Below are positions 35,294 through 45,058 of a DNA stretch of 64,000 nt, piece by piece. Position numbers and translations under genes: made by a program. The notes under the pieces are model-generated. The model saw nothing but the letters and a program-made list of their open reading frames with translations, was not told where the DNA came from and made no database searches. Every line of letters starts with the position of its first letter. Position 1 is the stretch's first letter. The stretch is from Saccharibacillus brassicae (lineage in GTDB: Bacteria; Bacillota; Bacilli; Paenibacillales; Paenibacillaceae). Location: assembly GCF_006542275.1 (NCBI RefSeq), contig NZ_CP041217.1:4652501-4716500 (forward strand). Direction: 5' to 3'.

Positions 35294-36292
35294 TTGGTTG
35301 ATGTATTATCCCAGAACGAGATCGACGCACTGTTAGCCGCGCTCTCATCAGGCGAAATGGATGCCGAAGAACTCAAAAAAGAAGACACGCAGCGCAAGAT
35401 CCGTTCCTACGATTTCAAAAGAGCAGTACGGTTTTCCAAAGATCATATTCGAAGCCTGACCCGAATCCACGAAAACTTTGCGCGAAATCTGACCACTTAT
35501 TTTTCCGCTCAGCTTCGTACCTTCGTTCAGATCAGCGTCGTGCAGGTTGAGCAGCTGCCCTATGACGAATTCATCCGCTCCATTCCGAAAATGACCGTTC
35601 TGAACATTTTCGAAGCGGAGCCGCTGGAAGGACGCATGGTGCTGGAAGTCCACCCCAACGTCGCGTATGCAATGGTAGACCGGATGCTGGGAGGATCGGG
35701 AACGGCTCCGCTCAAACCGGGTGCGCTGACGGAGATCGAGACCATTATCATGGAACGAATTTTCAGCCGCGCTCTGGAAAATTTGCAGGAAGCCTGGAAA
35801 ACGGTTTTCGACCTTTCGCCAAGAATGGAAGCGCTCGAGACCAATCCCCAGTTTATGCAGATCGTATCGCCCAATGAGACGATCGCATTGATTTCGCTTA
35901 GCACGAAAATCGGTGACACGACGGGAATGATCAATTTATGTATTCCTCACGTGGTTATCGAGCCGATCATGTCGAAGCTGTCGGTGCATCACTGGTTCGT
36001 CTCGCAAAAGAAGGCGCGCGTGCCCGAAGAACTCGAAGCGCTGCGCCAACGGGTTACCCGTGCCCAGCTTCCGCTGATCGCCGAGCTCGGCCAGTCCCAA
36101 CTGACGATTCGCGAATTTCTCAGTTTGGCTCCGGGCGACGTTATCACGCTGAATAAGGCCACGGAAGAAGGACTGGCCATTCGGGTCGGAGACAACCTGA
36201 AATTTATCGGCAGTCCGGGCATGATCAAAGACCGGATCGCCGTGCAAATCGACGAGATCGTCAACGAAGGAGTTGAGGAATTTGACGAGTAA
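35294..36292 (+). CDS. fliM: Flagellar motor switch protein FliM
   Basis: The 332-aa C-ring protein binds phospho-CheY through its N terminus. TTG 35294 gives (M)VDVLSQNEIDALLAALSS, matching the conserved LSQxEIDALL motif with 5 bp to GGGGTGA. GTG 35285 would lie inside the binding site. The middle GNI-type CheC-like domain and the C-terminal SpoA domain (LTIREFLSLAPGDVITLNK) are present. It overlaps fliY. Confidence 0.95.
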   Translation: MVDVLSQNEIDALLAALSSGEMDAEELKKEDTQRKIRSYDFKRAVRFSKDHIRSLTRIHENFARNLTTYFSAQLRTFVQISVVQVEQLPYDEFIRSIPKMTVLNIFEAEPLEGRMVLEVHPNVAYAMVDRMLGGSGTAPLKPGALTEIETIIMERIFSRALENLQEAWKTVFDLSPRMEALETNPQFMQIVSPNETIALISLSTKIGDTTGMINLCIPHVVIEPIMSKLSVHHWFVSQKKARVPEELEALRQRVTRAQLPLIAELGQSQLTIREFLSLAPGDVITLNKATEEGLAIRVGDNLKFIGSPGMIKDRIAVQIDEIVNEGVEEFDE

Positions 36293-37616
36293 AGATTATT
36301 TGTCCCAAGAAGAGATAGACGCGCTGTTGAGACAGTCCTCCGAGTCGGACGACGCAGACGCGTCGGGCGGAGCGGAGAAAACCGTTGACGACTTTCTGAC
36401 TCCTCTTGAGCAGGATGCGTTGGGTGAAATCGGCAATATCACGTTCGGAAGCGCGGCAACGGCTTTATCGACGCTGCTCGGCCGCAAGGTGGATATCACT
36501 ACGCCGAAAGTTTCCATCATTACGAGAAGCCAGTTTGAATCCGAGTTTCCTAAGCCGCACGTTGCCGTACACGTCAACTATGTGGATGGGTTCCAGGGAA
36601 TCAACTCGCTCGTTATCAAGACGAGAGACGCCCAGATTATCGCCGATTTGATGCTTGGCGGGGAAGGGGACCCGCAGGATGAAGAACTGAACGAAATCCA
36701 TATCAGTGCCGTGCAGGAAGCGATGAACCAGATGATGGGTTCTTCCGCGACTTCCATGTCCACCATTTTTAACCGCTTTGTCAACATATCCCCTCCCGCT
36801 ATCGATATTCTCGATATGAGCAATGGGGACGGAGTCAGCAATCTTCCCGTGGAAGAAACGCTTATTAAAGTTTCTTTCCGCCTCCTGATCGGGGACCTGA
36901 TCGATTCGACGATCATGCAGCTGATTACGGTCGACTTTGCCAAAAACATGGTCGAAATTTTGTTGGGCGGAGGAGCTCCGGAAGAAACGCCGGCTCCGGT
37001 CGAGCAGCCGCAGGCAGCCGCCCCGGTCCAACAGCAGCCTCCCGTTCCGGAACCGCAAATGCAGCAGCCGCCCGTTCAGAACGCGCCGTATCCGGACCCT
37101 TATGCCGCTGCCGCGCAGCAACAGGGAATGCCGCCTTACGGAATGCCGGCTCAGCAGGGAATGCCGCCGTATCCGGGCTACGGAGCACCGGGTATGCAGC
37201 CGCCTTACGGTATGCCTTATCCGGGTTACGGACAGATGCCTATGGAGCAGCAGCAGCCGCCTCAACCGAACCATTACGGAACGCCGGGCCGTAACGTAAA
37301 TGTCCAACCTGTTCAGTTCGGCAATCTGCAAAATGGCGGGTACGGATCTGCGGATGAAAATAATTTGGGATTACTGATGGACATTCCACTCAAAGTAACC
37401 GTAGAATTAGGAAGGACCCAAAAGCAGATCAAAGATATTCTGGAATTGTCTCAGGGGTCTATCGTCGAGTTGGACAAACTTGCCGGCGAGCCGGTCGACA
37501 TCCTCGTGAACAACAAGCTAATCGCCAAGGGCGAAGTCGTCGTCATCGACGAAAACTTCGGCGTGCGCGTGACAGATATCGTCAGCCAGTGGGACCGCAT
37601 TCAAAACTTACAATAA
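36282..37616 (+). CDS. fliY: Flagellar motor switch phosphatase FliY
   Basis: The 444-aa protein starts at TTG 36282 (GAAGGAG 9 bp upstream), giving (M)TSKDYLSQEEIDALLRQ, a CheY-P-binding N terminus. A CheC-like domain with two active helices (DALGEIGNITFGSAATA and ISAVQEAMNQMMGSSATSM) follows. A Pro/Gln/Tyr/Gly-rich linker of about 100 residues (235-340) leads to a FliN-like SpoA domain (LLMDIPLKVTVELGRTQKQIKDIL). FliY removes phosphate from CheY-P at the switch. Confidence 0.95.
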   Translation: MTSKDYLSQEEIDALLRQSSESDDADASGGAEKTVDDFLTPLEQDALGEIGNITFGSAATALSTLLGRKVDITTPKVSIITRSQFESEFPKPHVAVHVNYVDGFQGINSLVIKTRDAQIIADLMLGGEGDPQDEELNEIHISAVQEAMNQMMGSSATSMSTIFNRFVNISPPAIDILDMSNGDGVSNLPVEETLIKVSFRLLIGDLIDSTIMQLITVDFAKNMVEILLGGGAPEETPAPVEQPQAAAPVQQQPPVPEPQMQQPPVQNAPYPDPYAAAAQQQGMPPYGMPAQQGMPPYPGYGAPGMQPPYGMPYPGYGQMPMEQQQPPQPNHYGTPGRNVNVQPVQFGNLQNGGYGSADENNLGLLMDIPLKVTVELGRTQKQIKDILELSQGSIVELDKLAGEPVDILVNNKLIAKGEVVVIDENFGVRVTDIVSQWDRIQNLQ

Positions 37617-37647
37617 TAACGTAATCGACAGGGAGGATTTTTAATCA

Positions 37648-38013
37648 ATGGCAAACCGTATTCTTATCGTGGACGACGCGGCTTTCATGCGCATGATGAT
37701 CAGAGATATTTTGACGAAAAACGGGTTTGAGGTCGTAGGGGAAGCCCAGGACGGCTCGCAAGCGATCGAAAAATTCAAGGAGCTCAAGCCGGATCTGATC
37801 ACCATGGATATCACAATGCCGGAAATGGACGGAATCGCCGCCTTGAAAGAAATCAAGAAAATCGACGCAAGCGCAAAAGTCATCATGTGCTCGGCCATGG
37901 GCCAGCAGGCAATGGTTATCGATGCGATCCAAGCAGGCGCCAAAGATTTCATCGTCAAACCGTTCCAATCCGATCGCGTTGTCGAAGCCATCAACAAAAC
38001 GCTTGGCGCGTAA
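37648..38013 (+). CDS. cheY: Chemotaxis response regulator CheY
   Basis: The 121-aa single receiver domain has the acidic pair Asp9/Asp10, phospho-acceptor Asp54 (TMDITMPEMDG), the switch residue in IMCSAMG and Lys104 (IVKPF). Phospho-CheY binds FliM and FliY to control rotation. It sits between fliY and fliO as in B. subtilis, with a GGAGGAT site. Confidence 0.97.
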   Translation: MANRILIVDDAAFMRMMIRDILTKNGFEVVGEAQDGSQAIEKFKELKPDLITMDITMPEMDGIAALKEIKKIDASAKVIMCSAMGQQAMVIDAIQAGAKDFIVKPFQSDRVVEAINKTLGA

Positions 38014-38028
38014 GATGGGAGTCGGCCC

Positions 38029-38571
38029 ATGCTTTTACTGAATGAAGAGCAGCCGAACTTTACAGCGGATACCGGCGTCTATTCTTATCTGGTATGGGTA
38101 ATCTTCGTCCTGATCGTAATTGTCGCCCTTATCGTTTTTTTGATCCGTTACCTGGGCAAAAAAAACCGGGGCTGGTTCGGTGGCCGCTCCGTCCGTACAC
38201 TCGGCGGAGTCGGACTCGGCCAAAATAAATCGCTGCAGATTATCGAAATCGGGAGCAGCGTTTATTTGATCGGCGTCGGCGACGACATCTCGCTGATCGA
38301 CAAAATTTCGGAACCCGAGCAAGTGCAGAAGCTGCTCGAGGCATTGGAGCAAGAAAGTGCCAGCCCGAACATCGCTTTGCCTGCCTGGGCGGAGAAACTC
38401 ACATCCAGATTCCGAAGCGGGTCGAAGGCTCCTTCCGAAGCGGAAGAGCTTGAGGCGGCTTCATTCCAGGAATTGTTCGAGACGCGTCTGCGCGAATCGT
38501 CCGATCGACGGCGAAAAGTCGAAGATCTGCTGGAACACGAGGAATCTGCTGACCGATCGAGGGAACCATGA
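38029..38571 (+). CDS. fliO: Flagellar export component FliO (FliZ)
   Basis: The 180-aa protein has one membrane helix (YLVWVIFVLIVIVALIVFLIRYLG, about 19-42) and the FliO motif SVRTLGGVGLGQNKSLQIIEIGSSVYLIGVGDDISLIDKI. FliO assists assembly of the FliP ring. The stop overlaps the fliP ATG by 4 bp. Confidence 0.92.
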   Translation: MLLLNEEQPNFTADTGVYSYLVWVIFVLIVIVALIVFLIRYLGKKNRGWFGGRSVRTLGGVGLGQNKSLQIIEIGSSVYLIGVGDDISLIDKISEPEQVQKLLEALEQESASPNIALPAWAEKLTSRFRSGSKAPSEAEELEAASFQELFETRLRESSDRRRKVEDLLEHEESADRSREP

Positions 38572-39341
38572 AAAAAAAGTTAACGATTACGTTTGTTCTT
38601 ATGTTTGCCTTTCTGTTTATCCAGCTTCTGCCATCGGTACATGCGACCGGCACGGAAAATCCGATCCCGAATATCGATCTTCAGATAGGCGGGGATTCGG
38701 AAGGCGCTCCGGCAACGAGTACGCTGTCGGTTCTGCTTTTGATTACCGTCATCAGTATAGCGCCGGCCCTGCTGGTGTTGATGACCAGTTTTACCCGCAT
38801 CGTCATTGTGCTCAGTTTCGTCAGAACGTCGCTCGGTACGCAGCAAATGCCGCCGAATCAGGTGCTCGTGGGACTGGCACTTTTTTTAACCCTTTTTATT
38901 ATGTCCCCGACGCTTTCTTCCATCAATGAGACGGCGCTCCAACCGTACGTCCGCGGCGAACTGACGCAAATGGAAGCACTGGACGAGGCCGCCATTCCGA
39001 TGAAAGAATTCATGTTCAAGCATACGCGGGAAAAAGATCTGCTGCTGTTTATGGAATATACGGGCGCAGAGAAACCGGAAAGTTTCCAAGACATTCCGTT
39101 GACCGTGATGGTGCCGGCTTATGCGATAAGCGAGATGAAGACCGCTTTTCAAATGGGCTTTATGATTTACATTCCTTTTCTGGTAATCGACATTGTCGTA
39201 TCCAGTACGCTGATGGCGATGGGGATGATGATGCTTCCGCCGACCGTAATTTCGCTGCCGTTCAAGATTTTGCTGTTCGTGCTCGTAGACGGTTGGTATC
39301 TGGTCGTCAAATCGCTGCTGCTCAGCTTCGATACGGGCTAA
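38568..39341 (+). CDS. fliP: Flagellar export gate protein FliP
   Basis: The 257-aa protein has a cleavable signal peptide (KLTITFVLMFAFLFIQLLPSVHA), then the gate signature ISIAPALLVLMTSFTRIVIVLSFVRTSLGTQQMPPNQVLVGLALFLT and late helices (FMIYIPFLVIDIVVSSTLMAMGMMMLPP). With FliQ and FliR it forms the core of the type III export channel. Confidence 0.97.
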   Translation: MKKKLTITFVLMFAFLFIQLLPSVHATGTENPIPNIDLQIGGDSEGAPATSTLSVLLLITVISIAPALLVLMTSFTRIVIVLSFVRTSLGTQQMPPNQVLVGLALFLTLFIMSPTLSSINETALQPYVRGELTQMEALDEAAIPMKEFMFKHTREKDLLLFMEYTGAEKPESFQDIPLTVMVPAYAISEMKTAFQMGFMIYIPFLVIDIVVSSTLMAMGMMMLPPTVISLPFKILLFVLVDGWYLVVKSLLLSFDTG

Positions 39342-39378
39342 GGAGCCGAAGATCGGATAAATTCGGGAGGGAAACGAT

Positions 39379-39648
39379 ATGGATTCAAACTTCATTATCG
39401 GTCTCGCCGGCCAGGCAATATACGTCGTATTGAAAGCCAGCGCCCCGATGTTGATTTTGGCGCTTGTGGTCGGATTGATCGTAAGCGTCTTTCAGGCGAC
39501 GACCCAGATCCAAGAACAAACATTGGCTTTCGTTCCTAAAATCGTGGCCGTTATGCTATCGGTGCTGATCTTCGGTCCCTGGATCCTGAATACGCTTGTT
39601 GATTTTACTTACACTATTTTAAATAATCTGTATCTGTATGTCGGATAA
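39379..39648 (+). CDS. fliQ: Flagellar export gate protein FliQ
   Basis: The 89-aa protein has two membrane helices and the FliQ signature (LILALVVGLIVSVFQATTQIQEQTLAFVPKIVAVML). It is 37 bp after fliP and 12 bp before fliR. Confidence 0.96.
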   Translation: MDSNFIIGLAGQAIYVVLKASAPMLILALVVGLIVSVFQATTQIQEQTLAFVPKIVAVMLSVLIFGPWILNTLVDFTYTILNNLYLYVG

Positions 39649-39660
39649 GGCCGGTCTATA

Positions 39661-40449
39661 ATGATAAATCTGCTGCAGGCTTTTCCGGTATTTTTACTTA
39701 TTTTTTGTCGGGTCACTTCCTTTTTCCTTATTGCGCCTTTGATTTCTTCGCGGAACGTGCCTACGCGCTTCAAAGTAGGACTGGCGACGATGGTGGCTAT
39801 TCTGGTCTATCTGAGTTACGGAACGGCGCAGACGGCGTCTTTTGACGGCGAATACGTGCTGTTGATCATTCGGGAGATTTTGATCGGGCTGCTGCTCGGC
39901 TACGCCGCCTACATGATTATCATTGCGATTCAGATCGCCGGGGCGATCCTCGATATCCAGATCGGTTTCGGTATGGCGACCGTATTCGATCCGACGACCG
40001 GCGTTGTCACTCCGTTGACGGGACAATTCAAGTACATGATCGCGATGCTGATGTTTTTATCGATGAACGGTCATCACAGGCTGCTCGACGCCATTGTCTA
40101 CAGCTATAATTGGGTGCCGATCGATAACGAGCTGTTCGTAAAAATTTACGACGGCAGTATTATGGAATTTTTGCTACGCGCTTTTGCCATGGTTATGGTC
40201 GTTGCTTTTCAAATGGCGGCTCCGATCGTCGTGGCTTTGTTTTTGACGGACGTCGGTTTGGGCTTTTTGGCAAAAACCGCTCCGCAGTTCAATATTTTCG
40301 TTATCGGCGTTCCGATCAAGATCATCGTGGGGCTTATTCTACTGCTGCTGTTGATGCCGAGTTTAACGTACATTTTCGATCATCTGTTTACATTGATGGC
40401 CGAGTCGATGCAAGGATTTTTGGGCACGGTCGGAGAACGACCCCAGTAA
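39661..40449 (+). CDS. fliR: Flagellar export gate protein FliR
   Basis: The 262-aa protein has several membrane helices. It starts MINLLQAFPVFLLIFCRVTSFFLIAPLISSRNVPTRFKVGLA and contains GAILDIQIGFGMATVFDPTTG and LTDVGLGFLAKTAPQFNIFVIGVPIKI, all FliR features. It completes the FliP-FliQ-FliR core complex. Confidence 0.96.
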   Translation: MINLLQAFPVFLLIFCRVTSFFLIAPLISSRNVPTRFKVGLATMVAILVYLSYGTAQTASFDGEYVLLIIREILIGLLLGYAAYMIIIAIQIAGAILDIQIGFGMATVFDPTTGVVTPLTGQFKYMIAMLMFLSMNGHHRLLDAIVYSYNWVPIDNELFVKIYDGSIMEFLLRAFAMVMVVAFQMAAPIVVALFLTDVGLGFLAKTAPQFNIFVIGVPIKIIVGLILLLLLMPSLTYIFDHLFTLMAESMQGFLGTVGERPQ

Positions 40450-40486
40450 AGCGGCGTACGGCGGACAGCGAAAGGAGTTAGGCAGA

Positions 40487-41575
40487 TTGGAGCTCAGGCA
40501 TAAACTGGATCTACAGCTGTTTTCCGGAGAAAAAACAGAGAAAGCGACGCCGAAAAAGCGCGACGAAAGCCGGAAAAAAGGGCAGGTTGCCAAAAGCCAG
40601 GAGCTTCCGGCCGCAGCGATCCTTATCGCGTCGATCGTCATATTGATGATTTTCGGCAGTAACTTTCGTACGACCATCACTCATCTGTTCACGGACGTAT
40701 TCAACAACCGGATGAACATGGAGATCACGATTTCCAACGTGATGAACATGATGATGCAGTACATGCTTGAGATCATGAAACTGCTGGCTCCCATTTTTAT
40801 CGCTGCCGTACTTATTGCCATCGTTGCAAGCTTCGGTCAATACGGCATTTTGTTCGTAAGCGAAGGCCTGAAGCCGAAATTCAGCAAAATGGACCCGATC
40901 AAAGGGTTCAAAAACATCTTTTCTCTGCGCTCGATCGTCGAACTACTGAAATCGTTGTTCAAAATGTCGATCATTGCGTATCTCGTCTACAGCACGCTGC
41001 AAGGTCAGATTAGCGTCATATCGAAAATGCACGCCATGTCTCTTGAAGACATTTTGGATTTCGGGGCATCGGTTACGATTTCCCTGGGCATTAAAATCGG
41101 TGTCGCTCTTATGATCCTCGCGGTGTTCGACTTTATGTATCAAAAGTACGAATTCGAAAAAGGCATCCGGATGTCGAAACAGGATATCAAAGACGAATAC
41201 AAAAAAGCGGAAGGCGATCCGATGATCAAAGGCAAAATCCGCGAACGTCAGCGCCGTATGGCGATGCAGCGAATGATGCAGGATGTCCCGACCGCCGATG
41301 TCATTATTACGAACCCGACGCATTACGCGGTAGCACTCAAGTACGACGGAAATCAGATGCAGGCTCCGGAAGTCGTGGCAAAGGGACAAGATTTCGTTGC
41401 CCTTCGTATCCGGGAAGTAGCCAAAGAAAACGGTGTTCTGATTATGGAAAACAAGCCGTTGGCACGTGCGCTGTTCGCTCAGGCGGAAATAGGGGATACG
41501 GTTCCGGCAGATTTGTTTCAGGCCGTGGCCGAAGTGCTGGCTTACGTATATAAGTTAAAAGGCAAAGTGAAGTAA
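40487..41575 (+). CDS. flhB: Flagellar export specificity switch FlhB
   Basis: The 362-aa protein starts at TTG 40487 after AAAGGAG. The N terminus SGEKTEKATPKKRDESRKKGQVAKSQE, four membrane helices, a cytoplasmic linker and the autocleavage site NPTH (276-279) are present. The C-terminal fragment (YAVALKYDGNQMQAPEVVAKG) is the part mimicked by YlqH at 10410-10709. It switches export from rod/hook to filament proteins. Confidence 0.97.
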   Translation: MELRHKLDLQLFSGEKTEKATPKKRDESRKKGQVAKSQELPAAAILIASIVILMIFGSNFRTTITHLFTDVFNNRMNMEITISNVMNMMMQYMLEIMKLLAPIFIAAVLIAIVASFGQYGILFVSEGLKPKFSKMDPIKGFKNIFSLRSIVELLKSLFKMSIIAYLVYSTLQGQISVISKMHAMSLEDILDFGASVTISLGIKIGVALMILAVFDFMYQKYEFEKGIRMSKQDIKDEYKKAEGDPMIKGKIRERQRRMAMQRMMQDVPTADVIITNPTHYAVALKYDGNQMQAPEVVAKGQDFVALRIREVAKENGVLIMENKPLARALFAQAEIGDTVPADLFQAVAEVLAYVYKLKGKVK

Positions 41576-41597
41576 TCGAGCCCGGAGGGAGAAAATT

Positions 41598-43631
41598 ATG
41601 AAGAAAACGGACATAGTCATTCTTGCCGGCGTTCTTGGGATCATCTTGATGATGATTCTGCCGATTCCGACGTGGCTGCTCGATATCCTGATCATTATCA
41701 ATATCGCGGTGGCGATGCTGATCATGCTGCTCGCCATGAGCACCAAAGAAGCGCTGCAATTTTCCATCTTTCCAGCGCTGCTGCTGATCACGACTTTGTT
41801 CCGATTGTCGCTTAACATTTCGACGACCAAACTGATTTTGGGTCAGGCCGATGCGGGGTCCGTTGTCGCGACCTTCGGCGAATTCGTCGCAGGCGGAGAG
41901 ATCGCGATTGGTTTTATCGTCTTCCTGATCTTGGTTGCGGTTCAATTTATCGTTATTGTCAAAGGTTCTGAACGCGTAGCCGAAGTAGGGGCGCGCTTTA
42001 CGCTCGACGCGATGCCCGGCAAGCAGATGAGCATTGACGCCGATCTGAACGCCGGCCTGATCAATGAACAGCAGGCGCGTGAAAGACGTTCTAAAATCGA
42101 GCGCGAAGCGGACTTCTACGGCGCAATGGACGGTGCGAGTAAATTCGTAAAAGGCGACGCGATCGCCAGCATCATCCTGCTGATCATCAACTTGGTCGGC
42201 GGGTTTATTATCGGTATGACCATTCACGGCATGGAATTCGGCGACGCGCTGTCGACCTACTCCATCCTGACGATCGGCGACGGTCTCGTCAGCCAGATTC
42301 CGGCGCTGCTGATCTCGACGGCTTCGGGCCTGATCGTGACACGCGCTACCTCTGAAGGCAACCTGGCGGACGACGTGGTCGGCCAGCTGTTTTCTTATCC
42401 GAAATTGCTCTACATCGTGGCCACAGCTATCGCGCTGCTCGGCTTCCTGACTCCGATCCATTTGTTCTCCACGCTTCCGCTTTCGGCGCTCATGTTCATT
42501 GCGGCGCGCCGCATGCAGGCTAACCTGAACAAGAAGCAGGTAGCGGAAGAGATGCAGGAAGAAGAACAGCAGATCGAAGAGGTGCGCAGTCCCGAGAGCG
42601 TGGTCAGTCTGCTGCAAATCGATCCGATCGAGTTCGAATTCGGCTACGGCCTGATTCCGCTCGCGGATATGCAGCAGGGCGGCGACCTGCTTGACCGGAT
42701 CATCATGATTCGTCGGCAGTGCGCATTGGAGCTCGGACTCGTCGTTCCGGTTATCCGGATTCGCGACAATATCCAGCTGCGTCCGAACGAATACGTCATC
42801 AAGATCAAAGGCAACGTGGTCGGCCGGGGAGAACTTTTACTGAACCATTACCTGGCGATGAGCCCGGGATTCGACGACGAGAGCATCACCGGAATCGAGA
42901 CGATGGAACCCGCGTTCGGACTGCCGGCGCTGTGGATCGACGAAGCGACCAAAGAACGCGCGGAACTGTCGGGGTACACGGTGGTCGATCCGCCTTCGGT
43001 TGTCGCCACGCACCTGACCGAACTGGTCAAGCGCCATGCGCACGAACTGCTCGGACGCCAGGAGACGAGAGCTTTGATCGACAATTTGAAAGAAAGCTAT
43101 CCGGTCCTGGTCGACGAACTTATTCCTTCCGTGCTGGCGATCGGCGATATTCAGAAAGTGCTGGTCAAGCTGCTCAAAGAAAAAATTTCGATTCGCGATA
43201 TGGTGACCATTTTCGAGACACTGGCCGATTACGGCACGTACACGAAAGATCCCGACATTTTGACGGAATACGTGCGACAAGCGCTTTCCCGCCAAATTAC
43301 GCAGCAGTTTACGCAGCAGGGAGAGACGATGCGCGTCATTACGGTCGGACCGAATCTGGAAAAGAAAATCGCCGAAAGCGTGCAGCAGACCGATCAGGGC
43401 AGTTATCTGGCGCTTGATCCGGTATCGACGCAGGCCGTGTACCAGAAGCTGACCGAACAGGTAAACCGGGCCGTTCAATCCGGTCAACAGCCGATTCTGC
43501 TCGCTTCGCCGACGATCCGCATGTACATGCGCCAAATCATTGAACGTACGATGCAGGATATTCCGGTGCTCTCTTACAGCGAGCTTGAGCCGAGCGTCGA
43601 AATTCAAAGTGTCGGAGTGGTGAACTTATGA
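41598..43631 (+). CDS. flhA: Flagellar export apparatus protein FlhA
   Basis: The 677-aa protein has about eight membrane helices, the FHIPEP signature region (VGARFTLDAMPGKQMSIDADLNAGLI) and a large cytoplasmic domain (about 330-677). This domain docks export chaperones. It overlaps flhF by 4 bp (ATGA). Confidence 0.97.
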   Translation: MKKTDIVILAGVLGIILMMILPIPTWLLDILIIINIAVAMLIMLLAMSTKEALQFSIFPALLLITTLFRLSLNISTTKLILGQADAGSVVATFGEFVAGGEIAIGFIVFLILVAVQFIVIVKGSERVAEVGARFTLDAMPGKQMSIDADLNAGLINEQQARERRSKIEREADFYGAMDGASKFVKGDAIASIILLIINLVGGFIIGMTIHGMEFGDALSTYSILTIGDGLVSQIPALLISTASGLIVTRATSEGNLADDVVGQLFSYPKLLYIVATAIALLGFLTPIHLFSTLPLSALMFIAARRMQANLNKKQVAEEMQEEEQQIEEVRSPESVVSLLQIDPIEFEFGYGLIPLADMQQGGDLLDRIIMIRRQCALELGLVVPVIRIRDNIQLRPNEYVIKIKGNVVGRGELLLNHYLAMSPGFDDESITGIETMEPAFGLPALWIDEATKERAELSGYTVVDPPSVVATHLTELVKRHAHELLGRQETRALIDNLKESYPVLVDELIPSVLAIGDIQKVLVKLLKEKISIRDMVTIFETLADYGTYTKDPDILTEYVRQALSRQITQQFTQQGETMRVITVGPNLEKKIAESVQQTDQGSYLALDPVSTQAVYQKLTEQVNRAVQSGQQPILLASPTIRMYMRQIIERTMQDIPVLSYSELEPSVEIQSVGVVNL

Positions 43632-45058
43632 TCGTAAAGCGTTACGTAGTAGAGACGATGATCGAAGCGATGCAGAAAATCAGGACCGATCTCGGATCGG
43701 ACGCGGTGATTCTCAGCACAAAAGAAACGAAGGTAGGCGGTGTGTTCGGCTTGTTCGGCAAAAAAAGGCTGGAAGTCGTCGCCGCGTTGGAAAGCGACAA
43801 AAAAGAAGCGCCGCCCAAACGGGAAACAGCCGTTCCGGTCGAAACGCCTCTGGCCGTACCTTCCACAATGCCCAGAAGCGCCGGAGCCGGCGCTTATCGC
43901 AAAGCAAGCACAGTTTCCAATTCGCAGCAAACGGAGCCGCAGACCGATCAAAACGAGCCGAAACCTAGGAAAAACGTCACGGTTTCAGCCGTGGATAAGA
44001 GTCTGGAGAACCTTCGTATAAAACCTGAGGCCCTATCTTCCGATAATCCTTTTAACGGGAGTATGAACTCCGTTTCTGCCCCGGAGCAAGCAGCGGCCGT
44101 TTTCGAAGCTCCCCAGCTTGTCGTTCAAGCCGAACAGCAGCGCCAGTTGGAGCGCAGCATCCGAGAGTATCAGGGCGAGCGAGTGCAGGGTAAAGAAGAC
44201 CGCCTGTACGAAGAACTGCATCAGATGCGCCTCATGATCGACAAGCTATCCAAAGACAAAAGTGAAACCGAACACATGCCGGAGCCGTTGGAACAGATGC
44301 TGAGCCGTCTGCGCGAAAACCAGGTGGACGAAGCACTGATCGAACAATGGCTCGGAAGTATCCGCAGCCAGGACGGCGAACCTTTCTCCGATGATTCGGA
44401 CGAAGAACTCAAGCGGGAAATCCGCCGTTTCGCTTCGGAGCGGGAAGGCGGAGGAATCGACCCGGAGACGCAAATCGTGTACATCGCCGGTCCGACCGGA
44501 GTCGGCAAAACGACGACGATTGCCAAAATGGCAGCCGAACAAATGTTCAAAAAGAAACGGAAGGTAGGCTTCATTACTTCCGATACGTACCGCATCTCCG
44601 CGATCGAACAGCTTCGGACTTACGCGTCGATTCTCAACGTGCCGCTCGAAGTCGTGCAGTCGCCGGGAGATTTGCAGCGTGCCTTTCAGAAGCTGGAACA
44701 CTGCGACCTGATTTTGATGGATACGGCCGGCCGGAATTACCGGAACGAGATGCTCGTGTCCGAACTTCAGGCGCTGATCGCTCCGGTCGAACGCAGCGAA
44801 ACGTATCTCGTCTTGAGCCTGACTTCCAAAGAGATGGACATGGCCGAAATTACCGAAAACTTCAATCAATACCGACTGGACAAAGTGATCTTTACCAAAG
44901 CCGACGAGACCGGAAGCTTTGGCAGTATCTTTAGCTTGCTCTATCGCTATCCCCTCAAGTATTCTTACATCACGAACGGACAAAACGTACCGGACGATTT
45001 GCTGCTTCCTGATGGAGAATTTCTCGTGGACCTTCTGTTGGGAGAACAGAGCCTATGA
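43628..45058 (+). CDS. flhF: Flagellar SRP-family GTPase FlhF
   Basis: The 476-aa protein begins MIVKRYVVETMIEAMQKIRTDLGSDAVILSTKE. A basic and Pro-rich B domain (about 50-200) precedes the NG domain: G1 [14 protein letters not shown]-type GFITSDTYRISAIEQL, and DTAGRNYRN. FlhF sets flagellar number and position. It overlaps flhG by 4 bp. Confidence 0.96.
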   Translation: MIVKRYVVETMIEAMQKIRTDLGSDAVILSTKETKVGGVFGLFGKKRLEVVAALESDKKEAPPKRETAVPVETPLAVPSTMPRSAGAGAYRKASTVSNSQQTEPQTDQNEPKPRKNVTVSAVDKSLENLRIKPEALSSDNPFNGSMNSVSAPEQAAAVFEAPQLVVQAEQQRQLERSIREYQGERVQGKEDRLYEELHQMRLMIDKLSKDKSETEHMPEPLEQMLSRLRENQVDEALIEQWLGSIRSQDGEPFSDDSDEELKREIRRFASEREGGGIDPETQIVYIAGPTGVGKTTTIAKMAAEQMFKKKRKVGFITSDTYRISAIEQLRTYASILNVPLEVVQSPGDLQRAFQKLEHCDLILMDTAGRNYRNEMLVSELQALIAPVERSETYLVLSLTSKEMDMAEITENFNQYRLDKVIFTKADETGSFGSIFSLLYRYPLKYSYITNGQNVPDDLLLPDGEFLVDLLLGEQSL

